Of a stretch of 64,000 nucleotides of DNA, positions 40,932-49,065 are shown piece by piece. Made by a program: the position numbers and the translations under genes. The DNA lies in NCBI GenBank assembly GCA_017519305.1, contig JAFWSN010000001.1:246296-310295 (forward strand), given 5' to 3'. This stretch comes from Candidatus Saccharimonadota bacterium. Its GTDB lineage: Bacteria > Patescibacteriota > Saccharimonadia > Saccharimonadales > Saccharimonadaceae. Below the pieces are notes generated by a model. The model saw only the letters and a program-made list of their open reading frames with translations, was not told the DNA's origin and made no database searches. Positions within the stretch are counted from its first letter, which is position 1. Every line of letters starts with the position of its first letter.

Positions 40932-41885
40932 ATGAGCAAAACCACAGCTGGGTCTATTATTGAAGTCAAAAACTTGACCAAAAAATATAAAGAACTCACC
41001 GCCATCGATAATTTATCTTTCGACGTTAAAAAAGGCGAAATTTTGGGCCTACTCGGGCCAAACGGTTCCGGCAAATCTACTACCATCAACTGTATTTTGT
41101 CTCTTCTTAAATTCGACCAAGGCGAAATCAAAATCTTAGGCAAAACCATGGCGCCAGATGCGCTCGATATCAAACGCGAAATCGGTGTAGTATTCCAGGA
41201 TGTAGCCGTTTTCGATGAACTCACAGTTTGGGAAAACGTTAATTATTTCTGCGGACTTTATATCAACGACAAGGAGACTTGCAAACAATATACCGAAGAA
41301 GCCTTAAAGCTCGTCGGCCTTGAAGATTTTAAGAAATTCCTACCTAAAAAACTTTCCGGTGGTTTGCTTCGTCGTCTAAACATCGCCTGCGGCATCGCTC
41401 ACAAACCGAAAATCATTTTTCTCGACGAGCCAACCGTAGCTGTCGATCCACAATCCAGGAATAATATTTTGGATGGCATTAAGAAACTTCGCGACGATGG
41501 CGCCACGATCATTTACACCACCCACTACATGGAAGAAGTCGAGATTTTGTGTGACCGTATTATTATTCTGGATCGCGGTAAGATTATTGCTGCTGGCACC
41601 AACGATTCACTGAAAGATCTCGCTAAAGTCAAAGAGCGCATCACTATCGAAGCTGAACTCTCGACCAAAATTCAAGCCAAAATCGCCGAGCTTCGCGACG
41701 TTGTCAACGTCAAATACGACGGCAAAACTATGGTTATTTCTTATAAAGATGCTCGCAAAAACCTCGCCGAACTCGTCAGTCTGCTCGAAAGTAGCCGCAT
41801 ATCATATGGCAAAATCTTCTCCGAACGCCCAACCCTAAATGACGTTTTCCTCGAACTCACCGGCAAGGAACTTCGCGACCAATGA
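40932..41885 (+). CDS. ABC-2 type exporter, ATP-binding protein
   Basis: 317 aa. Walker A GPNGSGKST, signature LSGGLLRR, Walker B IIFLDEPTVAVD and H-loop TTHYMEE are intact; the C-terminal 80 residues are the extension seen in drug- or lipid-exporting ABC-2 ATPases. AGGAG overlaps the glyS stop. The two permease genes follow with 4- and 14-nt overlaps. Confidence 0.92.
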   Translation: MSKTTAGSIIEVKNLTKKYKELTAIDNLSFDVKKGEILGLLGPNGSGKSTTINCILSLLKFDQGEIKILGKTMAPDALDIKREIGVVFQDVAVFDELTVWENVNYFCGLYINDKETCKQYTEEALKLVGLEDFKKFLPKKLSGGLLRRLNIACGIAHKPKIIFLDEPTVAVDPQSRNNILDGIKKLRDDGATIIYTTHYMEEVEILCDRIIILDRGKIIAAGTNDSLKDLAKVKERITIEAELSTKIQAKIAELRDVVNVKYDGKTMVISYKDARKNLAELVSLLESSRISYGKIFSERPTLNDVFLELTGKELRDQ

Positions 41886-42991
41886 AGCGCTTGTTATATA
41901 ATTTCAAAATCACATTCAAAAACAAAGAACTAATTTTTTGGGCCTTTGGTTTCCCGATTATTATGGCAACTTTGTTTTATGGGGCTTTTTCATCGCTCAT
42001 CAATTATGACGGCATGGAGCCGGTTAAAATTGCCTTTGTCGAAAACGAAGAGAATCAACTCTATCCGGTATATAATCTCGTAATTCATTCGCTCAGCGTC
42101 GAAGATGGCGCCACCAAAACTTCGGATAGTAAAATATTTGCCACTACTTATATCAACAATAGAGAATCAGCCGAGACGTCATTAAGGAAAGATGAAATCG
42201 ACGGCATGATTTATTTCGACAACGCCACCGATTTCCCAAAACTCATGGTCATGACCAATAGTCTAAACAGTACTATTATCCAGAACGTCATGACTGAAAT
42301 CGAACAGTCTATTACTGCTGGACACACATTTGAACCAGCTAATCTCAAAAGCGCCGGCGATCAAAAAATGGATTACATCATGGTTGAATTCTATACCTTA
42401 CTTGCCATGGCCTGCTTATACGGCGGCATGATTGCGACCAAGGCGCTAGATAAGAATCTCGCCAACATGACCTCAAGCGGTCGCCGCATTGCCGTCTCGG
42501 CTGTCTCGAAAGCCAAAATTATTCTTGGCACTTTACTTACTAGCTATATCATTCAGCTCATCGGCCTCGCAATCCTATTCGTGTATCTCACTATGGTTCT
42601 TCATCTTGACTTCGGACCGCATTTCCCGATGGTTGTATTCTTTACGATGGTGGGCGCACTCACTGGACTTGCGCTCGGCACCTTCGTTTCGGCCGTATTT
42701 AAGGTTAATGAAAACACTAAGGACGGTATTCTTACCGGTATCACTATGCTTGGCTGTTTCTTCGGCGGCATGATGGGCCCAAGCATGAAATATTTGGTCG
42801 ATTCGACCATTCCAATCGTCAATAAAATCAATCCGTCAGCCATTATTTCGGATGGATTCTACGCATTAAACGCTTTTGACCCAGACTCCAACAGGTTTTG
42901 GCTTGACGTCGTTAGTTTATTCATTATTACCAGTATTCTCAGCACCGTTTCGATTATTGTTTTGAGGAGACAAAAATATGACAGCATCTAA
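41882..42991 (+). CDS. ABC-2 type permease, subunit 1
   Basis: 369 aa. One membrane segment near the N-terminus (about 15-37), an extracytoplasmic loop of about 140 residues, then five membrane segments (about 170-365), the ABC-2 membrane layout. FDSxxM-like motifs are not diagnostic for substrate. Translationally coupled to the ATPase (ATGA). Confidence 0.88.
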   Translation: MKRLLYNFKITFKNKELIFWAFGFPIIMATLFYGAFSSLINYDGMEPVKIAFVENEENQLYPVYNLVIHSLSVEDGATKTSDSKIFATTYINNRESAETSLRKDEIDGMIYFDNATDFPKLMVMTNSLNSTIIQNVMTEIEQSITAGHTFEPANLKSAGDQKMDYIMVEFYTLLAMACLYGGMIATKALDKNLANMTSSGRRIAVSAVSKAKIILGTLLTSYIIQLIGLAILFVYLTMVLHLDFGPHFPMVVFFTMVGALTGLALGTFVSAVFKVNENTKDGILTGITMLGCFFGGMMGPSMKYLVDSTIPIVNKINPSAIISDGFYALNAFDPDSNRFWLDVVSLFIITSILSTVSIIVLRRQKYDSI

Positions 42992-44111
42992 AGCCTACTT
43001 CAAAATCGTACGTAAAAATCTCTGGCTCATTATTATGTACACCCTAATTTTGTGCATCTGTAGCGTCATGAATATGCACTCCGAAATCAATACCACAAAC
43101 TTTGAAGCTGCCAAGGCTAATATCGTAGTCTTCGACAATGACCATTCGGAGCTATCCAACGCCTTTATTAAATACCTCGACGAACGCACCGATATCAAAA
43201 ATTTCAAAGATGACGATTCACTCCAGGACGCTCTATATTATGGCGAAATTTATTTTGTACTTTACATCGATGCTGGTTATGGCGAACAAATTAGCCAGGG
43301 AATTAACGCCGAACTTCGCTACAAACAGACCGACCAATCCGCTAGCATGCTCGTTGGAACCATCGTAAATCGTTATGCCAAAGTCGCCTATAGCTTTGCG
43401 CCAAACCCACAAAGCATCATCGTCGAAAAAACTAATGAAGTTGTCGCAAAAGAAGCCGAAGTTACTATCGCCTCCAGCCTAGACGTCAATAAACTGAGCG
43501 ATCTAGGTCTTTATTTCAATTTTCTAAACTATGCTTTGCTGGCCGGACTAGTCTTTGCGGTTTCGTTTGCCACACTCGGCTTCAAACGAACCATGGTTAA
43601 AAAACGCATGACGGTTTCCGCCACCAGCTACCGTACTACCAACCGCCAAATTCTATTATGTAATTTCATGCTCGGATCCATCTTATGGCTCGTTTATATT
43701 GGTATCGGCGCCATCCTAGTCGGCGATATGTTATTTACCACGCACGGCCTCATTATGATAGCAAATTCCGCCATCTTTATGGTCTTCGCCATGGCCTTCG
43801 CGTTCCTACTTTCCAACCTCTTCTCATCCGCCAGTGTACTATTACCAATCATTAACGTAGTTTCGATTGGCTCTAGCTTCATTTGCGGCGTGTTTATCCC
43901 GGCCGAATGGATGCCAAGCTTCATTAATAGTCTCGCCCACATTCTACCAAGCTATTATTACGTCAACAGCAATTACCGCCTCATCGAAATGGAGAACTTC
44001 AGCATTGAAACTATGCAGCCAATTATCCTCAACGCTAGCATATTAATCGCATCGACAATAGCAATCATCATACTCAACAACTATATCTCAAAACGAAAAC
44101 AAGAATCCTAA
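42978..44111 (+). CDS. ABC-2 type permease, subunit 2
   Basis: 377 aa with the same layout as subunit 1: N-terminal helix, large outer loop (about 40-175) and five C-terminal helices including FICGVFIPAEWMPSFINSLAHILPSYYYV, a typical ABC-2 ending. With subunit 1 it should form a heterodimeric channel exporting an unknown substrate. A bidirectional terminator follows. Confidence 0.88.
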   Translation: MTASKAYFKIVRKNLWLIIMYTLILCICSVMNMHSEINTTNFEAAKANIVVFDNDHSELSNAFIKYLDERTDIKNFKDDDSLQDALYYGEIYFVLYIDAGYGEQISQGINAELRYKQTDQSASMLVGTIVNRYAKVAYSFAPNPQSIIVEKTNEVVAKEAEVTIASSLDVNKLSDLGLYFNFLNYALLAGLVFAVSFATLGFKRTMVKKRMTVSATSYRTTNRQILLCNFMLGSILWLVYIGIGAILVGDMLFTTHGLIMIANSAIFMVFAMAFAFLLSNLFSSASVLLPIINVVSIGSSFICGVFIPAEWMPSFINSLAHILPSYYYVNSNYRLIEMENFSIETMQPIILNASILIASTIAIIILNNYISKRKQES

Positions 44112-44141
44112 AAAAGAACCCTGCCAGCAGGGTTCTTTTTT
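44111..44141. terminator. Bidirectional terminator (ABC permease / ppa)
   Basis: AGAACCCTG-CCAG-CAGGGTTCT with A-run before and T-run after. Confidence 0.88.
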
Positions 44142-44151
44142 ATTTTATTAA

Positions 44152-44697
44152 TTATTTGCTTGCGCGATCAGATTCGTTCCAGCGCTTAATAGATTCGGCA
44201 ATCACTTCTTTTGCTTCATCCAAACCGAAGAAGCCTTTAACCTCAGTAGAACCTGGCTTCTTCAAGTCTTTGTAGTGGTTGAAGTGGAATTCAATTTGCT
44301 TCAAAGTTTGCTTTGGCAAATCTTCCAAGGTTTCGTAGCAATCACCATTATTGCGATCATCTTCTGGAACACAGATAATCTTATCGTCAACTTCGCCACC
44401 ATCGACGAATTTCATAACGCCAAGGATTTTGGCTTTCATCCAAATACCAGTTGTGAGTGGTTGGTCGGTAATCATGAGGACATCAAGCTCGTCGCCGTCT
44501 TCATCGATTGTCTGCGGAATAAAACCATAGTTGCATGGTTTAGCGAAAGCAACTGGTTCGACGCGATCTAGCATAAAGCAGGCGTGTTCGCGGTCCCATT
44601 CAATCTTGTGGTTTGAGCCAGTTGGGATTTCAATCACCACGTTAAGCTCGCCGTTTTCGTAGTCCCCCGGAGTCAAAACTTTATTAAAATCTGCCAT
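44152..44697 (-). CDS. ppa: Inorganic pyrophosphatase, family I
   Basis: 181 aa. Hydrolyses pyrophosphate in the cytosol. IEIPTGSNHKIEWD opens the fold, YGFIPQTIDEDGDELDVLM holds the metal Asp cluster (DEDGDELD), and FFGLDEAKE follows. GGAGAA precedes the ATG. Single gene, own promoter. Confidence 0.96.
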   Translation of the reverse strand: MADFNKVLTPGDYENGELNVVIEIPTGSNHKIEWDREHACFMLDRVEPVAFAKPCNYGFIPQTIDEDGDELDVLMITDQPLTTGIWMKAKILGVMKFVDGGEVDDKIICVPEDDRNNGDCYETLEDLPKQTLKQIEFHFNHYKDLKKPGSTEVKGFFGLDEAKEVIAESIKRWNESDRASK

Positions 44698-44733
44698 GTT
44701 TTCTCCATGTTACATGTTATTTTTATACCCTAC

Positions 44734-44742
44734 ATTATAACA
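44734..44742 (-). promoter_or_regulatory. Extended -10 promoter of ppa
   Basis: Minus-strand TGT-TATAAT, 36 nt before the ATG. Confidence 0.6.
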
Positions 44743-44796
44743 TGTTTTATTTTTTATAGAAAAAATGCCAAAATGCTTGCATTTATTCCGAAATTA

Positions 44797-44802
44797 TATA
44801 AT
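44797..44802 (+). promoter_or_regulatory. -10 box of the ABC exporter gene
   Basis: TATAAT 10 nt before the ATG at 44813 in an AT-rich stretch; no Shine-Dalgarno. Confidence 0.45.
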
Positions 44803-44812
44803 AATATATTTT

Positions 44813-46603
44813 ATGAAGAAAAAAGATAACATGACATCCCGCGTCCTTCATTATTATTGGCGCGAAGTAAAAAAGTACAAATGGCTGTCACTCGGCGTAT
44901 TTATTTTGACGCCAGTCGTTATCTTTATCCGTAACGTCCTTGGTGCGTTCATCTTTGCCGATATTATCGATAAAGTTTCTGCCGGCATTACTGAAGAACG
45001 AGTCTTCGCTGAGCTCTTACCGGAAGCGCTTATTTACTTAGCGCTTGCGCTTACCAACAGCTTATTATTCGAAAAGCTTAGGCTTTACTGTTGTTGGAAA
45101 ATGGAGCTTCTCGCCATGCGAGATCTCGACACCCTCGCCTTCACTACCGTTTGTGAACAATCCATGCAATTCCACAACGACCGTTTCTCTGGCTCGCTAG
45201 TCTCACAAACCAACAAGCTTACTAGTTCGTTTGAGCGCTTTATGGATGTAATCATTTGGGATCTCGTACCAATCCTTACTTATCTCATCTGTGTTACGGT
45301 AATTCTCTGGACACGCGCCCAGGGCTTCGCCATTGCCATCGTCGCCGTAGTCGCAATCTACACATTCTTTACTGCAATCTCATTTAAGAAAATCGCCGAC
45401 TACAGTGAACAAGAAGCTGCCGCTACCGCTAAGAAAACTGGGCAACTTTCCGATTCAGTTTCCAATATTACTTCAGTTAAATCCTATGCCAAAGAAAAAT
45501 ACGAGCAACAACGCTATAGCCGTTTCCAGAAAAATTGGTTAAATACTTCCTTTAAGATGATGCGCGCCACCATCAAACGCGATTTGCTCTTTAGTACCAT
45601 CATCATGAGTCTTACGGCCGCGCTTTTATTCTTCCTCATCACTGGCACGATTTGGTTTGGTCTCACTGTCGCTACATTGGTTCTTATCGTTAGCTACTCA
45701 CAAGGTATCCTCAGTGATTTGTGGAGTATTACTCACATCTTCAAGAACATCAACCGTAGCCTTGGTGATGCTCGCGACATGGTTCGCATTCTCGACATGA
45801 AAGACGACGTCGTTGATATGCCGGGCGCCAAAAATCTCGTCATCGCAAAGAGCACTATTTCATTCAATAACATTACCTTCAAACACCACGAAGCAAAAGA
45901 AAAAATCTTCGAGAACTTCTCGCTCGACATTAAACCGGGTGAAAGAATCGGCCTTGTTGGTATCTCTGGCTCCGGTAAAACCACTTTGACCAAACTCTTG
46001 CTGCGTTTCGCAGACGTTGATTCTGGTGAGATTTTAATCGACGGCCAAGACGTAAAAAAAGTCACCCAAGCTTCACTCAGGGATAGTATTGCCTATGTTC
46101 CACAAGAAACCGCCTTATTCCATCGCACCATCGCCGAAAATATTGCCTATTCTAATCCGAACGCCAAGAGGGAAGAAGTCACTCGCGCCGCCAAACTCGC
46201 CAACGTCGATGTCTTCATTAAGAATCTTCCAGACGGCTATGAAACTTTAGTTGGTGAACGCGGCATTAAGCTTTCTGGTGGCCAACGCCAACGTATCGCA
46301 ATTGCTCGTGCTATTTTGAAAAACGCCCCAATCCTTGTCTTAGACGAAGCAACCTCCGCACTAGATTCCGAATCCGAGGCTCTCATTCAAGACGCCTTGA
46401 ATAACCTCATGAAAAATCGCACATCTATTGTTATTGCTCACCGTCTTTCTACGGTCGCCAGCCTCGATCGTATCGTTGTACTCGAAGATGGTAAAATCGT
46501 CGAACAAGGCACCCACAACGAACTACTTAAAAAACATGGTAGCTACTTCCGCCTTTGGTCCCGTCAGTCTGGCGCCTTTATCGACAAGCCAGAAAACGAC
46601 TAA
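44813..46603 (+). CDS. ABC exporter, homodimer-type (membrane plus ATPase domain)
   Basis: 596 aa. Six-helix membrane domain (about 20-320), then ATPase with Walker A GISGSGKTT, signature LSGGQRQR, Walker B ILVLDEATSALD with Glu, and H-loop IAHRLSTV. All catalytic residues are intact, unlike the 11338 subunit. The start could be ATG 44813 or the ATG six codons later; an earlier in-frame ATG at 44765 lies before the -10 box. Convergent 4-nt overlap with rarA. Confidence 0.9.
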   Translation: MKKKDNMTSRVLHYYWREVKKYKWLSLGVFILTPVVIFIRNVLGAFIFADIIDKVSAGITEERVFAELLPEALIYLALALTNSLLFEKLRLYCCWKMELLAMRDLDTLAFTTVCEQSMQFHNDRFSGSLVSQTNKLTSSFERFMDVIIWDLVPILTYLICVTVILWTRAQGFAIAIVAVVAIYTFFTAISFKKIADYSEQEAAATAKKTGQLSDSVSNITSVKSYAKEKYEQQRYSRFQKNWLNTSFKMMRATIKRDLLFSTIIMSLTAALLFFLITGTIWFGLTVATLVLIVSYSQGILSDLWSITHIFKNINRSLGDARDMVRILDMKDDVVDMPGAKNLVIAKSTISFNNITFKHHEAKEKIFENFSLDIKPGERIGLVGISGSGKTTLTKLLLRFADVDSGEILIDGQDVKKVTQASLRDSIAYVPQETALFHRTIAENIAYSNPNAKREEVTRAAKLANVDVFIKNLPDGYETLVGERGIKLSGGQRQRIAIARAILKNAPILVLDEATSALDSESEALIQDALNNLMKNRTSIVIAHRLSTVASLDRIVVLEDGKIVEQGTHNELLKKHGSYFRLWSRQSGAFIDKPEND

Positions 46604-47820
46604 TCTTTCATCGTCGATTTAAAAATCTTCTCGTTCTTTATCTGGTCTGGTAAGTAATTTTTATCAAGATGAAAGCCAGACTCCCATTTTTGGCCCTTAC
46701 CAAAACCGAGGTCGGCCATAAGTTTGGTCGGGGCATTACGTAACCAAATCGGCACCGGCTCACCCATCGTTTTGCGTGCCAAATCTTGTGCTTTATACCA
46801 AGCGTCCGTCGTATCGCGATTTTTCTTAGATTTTGCGAGCGCCACCACGGTGTGCGCCAAAATCAAACCCGATTCCGGCATACCAACACGCTCCACCGCC
46901 TGGAAACAAGCTGTCGCAAGGCTAAGTGCACCATTGCCAGCCAGCCCAATATCTTCCGAAGCAAAAATTACCATACGCCTAGCAATAAACTTTGGGTCTT
47001 CGCCAGCTTCCACCATACGCGCAAGATAATAAAGCGCCGCATCCACATCCGAACCGCGCATCGATTTAATAAATGCCGAAATCGTATCGTAATGATTGTC
47101 GCCTTTTTTATCGTAACCTGGCAGTTTGCGACCGGCTGCTTCTTTAACGACGTCACGATCAATCTTGTCGGAAAGAGAAAGAGCAAGCTCCAGATCGCCA
47201 AGCGCCGAACGCGCATCGCCACCCGAAAGTTCCGCCAAATAATCTAACGCGTCTTCGGTAATTTTGCGACCAGCCGTTTTGGTCATTTTCTTAACAATCT
47301 TCAGCTTCTCACTTTTAACCGCACGAGTCAAGACTTCAAGAATCGCAGCCTTAGATAATGGCGACACTAACACCACGCGCGAGCGAGAAAGTAACGGCGA
47401 AATAACTTCAAAGGATGGGTTCTCGGTTGTAGCGCCAATCAAAGTAATTAGCCCAGACTCCACATGCGGCAAAAACGCATCTTGCTGCGCCTTATTAAAA
47501 CGGTGAATTTCATCCACGAAAAGTACGGTGCGAATTTTCAAATTCCAGTTGGTTTTAGCGCGTTGCACTACTTCTTCGATATCTTTTTTGCCGGAAGTTA
47601 CAGCAGAAATTTCAACAAAGTCAGCCTCAAACTCATGCGCCAAGATTCGTGCTAGGGTAGTTTTGCCAGTACCCGGAGGACCCCAAAAAATCAAATTCAC
47701 CGGCTCTTTAAGGCGCACAATTTCCGTCAAAATTTTGCCTTCGCCAATAATTTTGTCTTGCCCAACCACTTCGTCCAACTTTTTTGGACGCATTCTCTCC
47801 GCTAGTGGTACTCTGTTCAT
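46600..47820 (-). CDS. rarA: Replication-associated recombination protein RarA (MgsA)
   Basis: 406-aa clamp-loader-like AAA+ ATPase acting at stalled forks. Walker A GPPGTGKTT, Walker B LFVDEIHRFNKAQQDAFLP, sensor 1 GATTENPSFEV, and the C-terminal tetramerisation part with EDPKFIARRMVIFASEDIGLA. The start ATG 47820 lies 6 nt after TATAAT, so the mRNA is probably leaderless; the in-frame ATG at 47835 overlaps the -10. Confidence 0.95.
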   Translation of the reverse strand: MNRVPLAERMRPKKLDEVVGQDKIIGEGKILTEIVRLKEPVNLIFWGPPGTGKTTLARILAHEFEADFVEISAVTSGKKDIEEVVQRAKTNWNLKIRTVLFVDEIHRFNKAQQDAFLPHVESGLITLIGATTENPSFEVISPLLSRSRVVLVSPLSKAAILEVLTRAVKSEKLKIVKKMTKTAGRKITEDALDYLAELSGGDARSALGDLELALSLSDKIDRDVVKEAAGRKLPGYDKKGDNHYDTISAFIKSMRGSDVDAALYYLARMVEAGEDPKFIARRMVIFASEDIGLAGNGALSLATACFQAVERVGMPESGLILAHTVVALAKSKKNRDTTDAWYKAQDLARKTMGEPVPIWLRNAPTKLMADLGFGKGQKWESGFHLDKNYLPDQIKNEKIFKSTMKD

Positions 47821-47826
47821 ACCCCG

Positions 47827-47832
47827 ATTATA
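47827..47832 (-). promoter_or_regulatory. Leaderless -10 box of rarA
   Basis: Minus-strand TATAAT, 6 nt to the ATG. Confidence 0.6.
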
Positions 47833-47870
47833 CATAAAAACATAAAAATATTACACAAAAATTTTTTTTA

Positions 47871-47879
47871 TGTTATATT
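47871..47879 (+). promoter_or_regulatory. Extended -10 promoter of the 134-aa membrane protein gene
   Basis: TGT-TATATT, 34 nt before the ATG, with AAAGGAG in the leader. Confidence 0.5.
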
Positions 47880-47913
47880 TAAGTTAATAATACTAATAAA
47901 GGAGTTATTAAAA

Positions 47914-48318
47914 ATGAACCTCTCAGATTTGTATAGTCTTGGGAATCAACTAACCGCCGCAAGTAGCAATACTTGGAACCCAGAGACCAGCTGGCAAATC
48001 TGCACCATTGTCCTCGGTGCTATCTTTACAGCTGCCCTCTTCATCTTCTTCACCTACTTCAAAAAAGGTGCCGAAAAACGCAAACCAGCAGAAGACATTA
48101 AGAACTTCTTCCTCTTCAAAGGCAACTTCGCTGAGGATCTAGCTAGAATCTGCTTCTACTACGTTTCATTCAACTATCTCATGCTCGGTCTTAAGACCCT
48201 TACCACCTATGGCCAACCATGGGAAGCCTTTGAAACTTTCTTCTACTTGGTATTTATCCGCTTCGTCTACGAAGCAGCTATTGCCATCATTCGCTTTTGC
48301 AAAGGCAAGAAAGACTAA
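47914..48318 (+). CDS. Small membrane protein, possibly DUF4282-like
   Basis: 134 aa with three hydrophobic segments (about 27-50, 75-97 and 104-127). The second half, from FFLFKGNFAEDLARICFYY to RFVYEAAIAIIRF, resembles the DUF4282 pattern of two helices with a final R-x-x-x-E, but the match is weak. AAAGGAG precedes the ATG and a terminator follows. Function unknown. Confidence 0.7.
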   Translation: MNLSDLYSLGNQLTAASSNTWNPETSWQICTIVLGAIFTAALFIFFTYFKKGAEKRKPAEDIKNFFLFKGNFAEDLARICFYYVSFNYLMLGLKTLTTYGQPWEAFETFFYLVFIRFVYEAAIAIIRFCKGKKD

Positions 48319-48330
48319 TTTAGGACAACG

Positions 48331-48357
48331 AAAAATCCCCCAAATGGGGGATTTTTT
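48331..48357 (+). terminator. Intrinsic terminator of the 134-aa gene
   Basis: AAAAATCCCCC, loop AAAT, GGGGGATTTTTT; the trmD promoter starts at its end. Confidence 0.85.
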
Positions 48358-48365
48358 GTTATAAT
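48357..48365 (+). promoter_or_regulatory. Leaderless extended -10 promoter of trmD
   Basis: TGT-TATAAT, 9 nt to the ATG. Confidence 0.6.
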
Positions 48366-48374
48366 ATAATATAT

Positions 48375-49043
48375 ATGGCAAAAATCAAATTCACCATTAT
48401 CACGCTTTTTAAAGAAGCTCTCGAGCCTTATCTTAATACTTCCATGATGTGGAAGGCCCAAGATAAAGGTTTAGCTGAGTTTGATTTTGTTAACTTACGC
48501 GATTTTGGCCTTGGCCCACACAAATCCGTCGACGACACACCTTATGGCGGTGGTGATGGCATGCTACTACGCTGCGAACCGGTCTTTGACGCTATCGAAT
48601 CCGTTAAAGAAAAAGATCCATCCGCTAAAGTTATTCTCCCAACACCAGTCGGTACAATCTGGAATCAAGAAATGGCTCGCGAATTTGCCGAAGTCAAAGA
48701 CGACGAAACTAAGCATTTTATTATTCTTTGCCCACATTACGAAGGCTATGACGAACGCATTCTTTCAATCGTTGACTTTAAAGTTTCACTTGGCAAATTC
48801 GTCTTAACCGGCGGGGAATTACCGGCTCTCACGATAATCGATTCGGTCGTTCGTCTTATTCCGGGCGTACTCGGTGGCGAAACCTCAGCCGAAATCGAAT
48901 CTTTTTCGGATGGCGACAATCTAGAATACCCACAATACACCAAGCCTTATGATTTTCGCGGTATGACCGTGCCAGACGTTTTACTCTCCGGCAATCATGG
49001 CGAAGTCGACAAATGGCGCGCCGAGCACTCGAAGCGCGCTTAA
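48375..49043 (+). CDS. trmD: tRNA (guanine-37-N1)-methyltransferase TrmD
   Basis: Methylates G37 of tRNAs next to the anticodon, preventing frameshifts. 222 aa. DDTPYGGGDGM binds tRNA, LCPHYEGYDERI is the SAM-knot motif (usual CGHYEG has Pro for Gly here), and VLTGGELPALTIIDSVVRLIPGVLG closes the knot. The C-terminal domain is a little short. Not beside rpsP/rimM/rplS as in many bacteria. Confidence 0.95.
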   Translation: MAKIKFTIITLFKEALEPYLNTSMMWKAQDKGLAEFDFVNLRDFGLGPHKSVDDTPYGGGDGMLLRCEPVFDAIESVKEKDPSAKVILPTPVGTIWNQEMAREFAEVKDDETKHFIILCPHYEGYDERILSIVDFKVSLGKFVLTGGELPALTIIDSVVRLIPGVLGGETSAEIESFSDGDNLEYPQYTKPYDFRGMTVPDVLLSGNHGEVDKWRAEHSKRA

Positions 49044-49050
49044 GTAATTT

Positions 49051-49059
49051 TGCTATAAT
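49051..49059 (+). promoter_or_regulatory. Leaderless extended -10 promoter of recG
   Basis: TGC-TATAAT, 6 nt to the ATG. Confidence 0.7.
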
Positions 49060-49065
49060 AGTCTT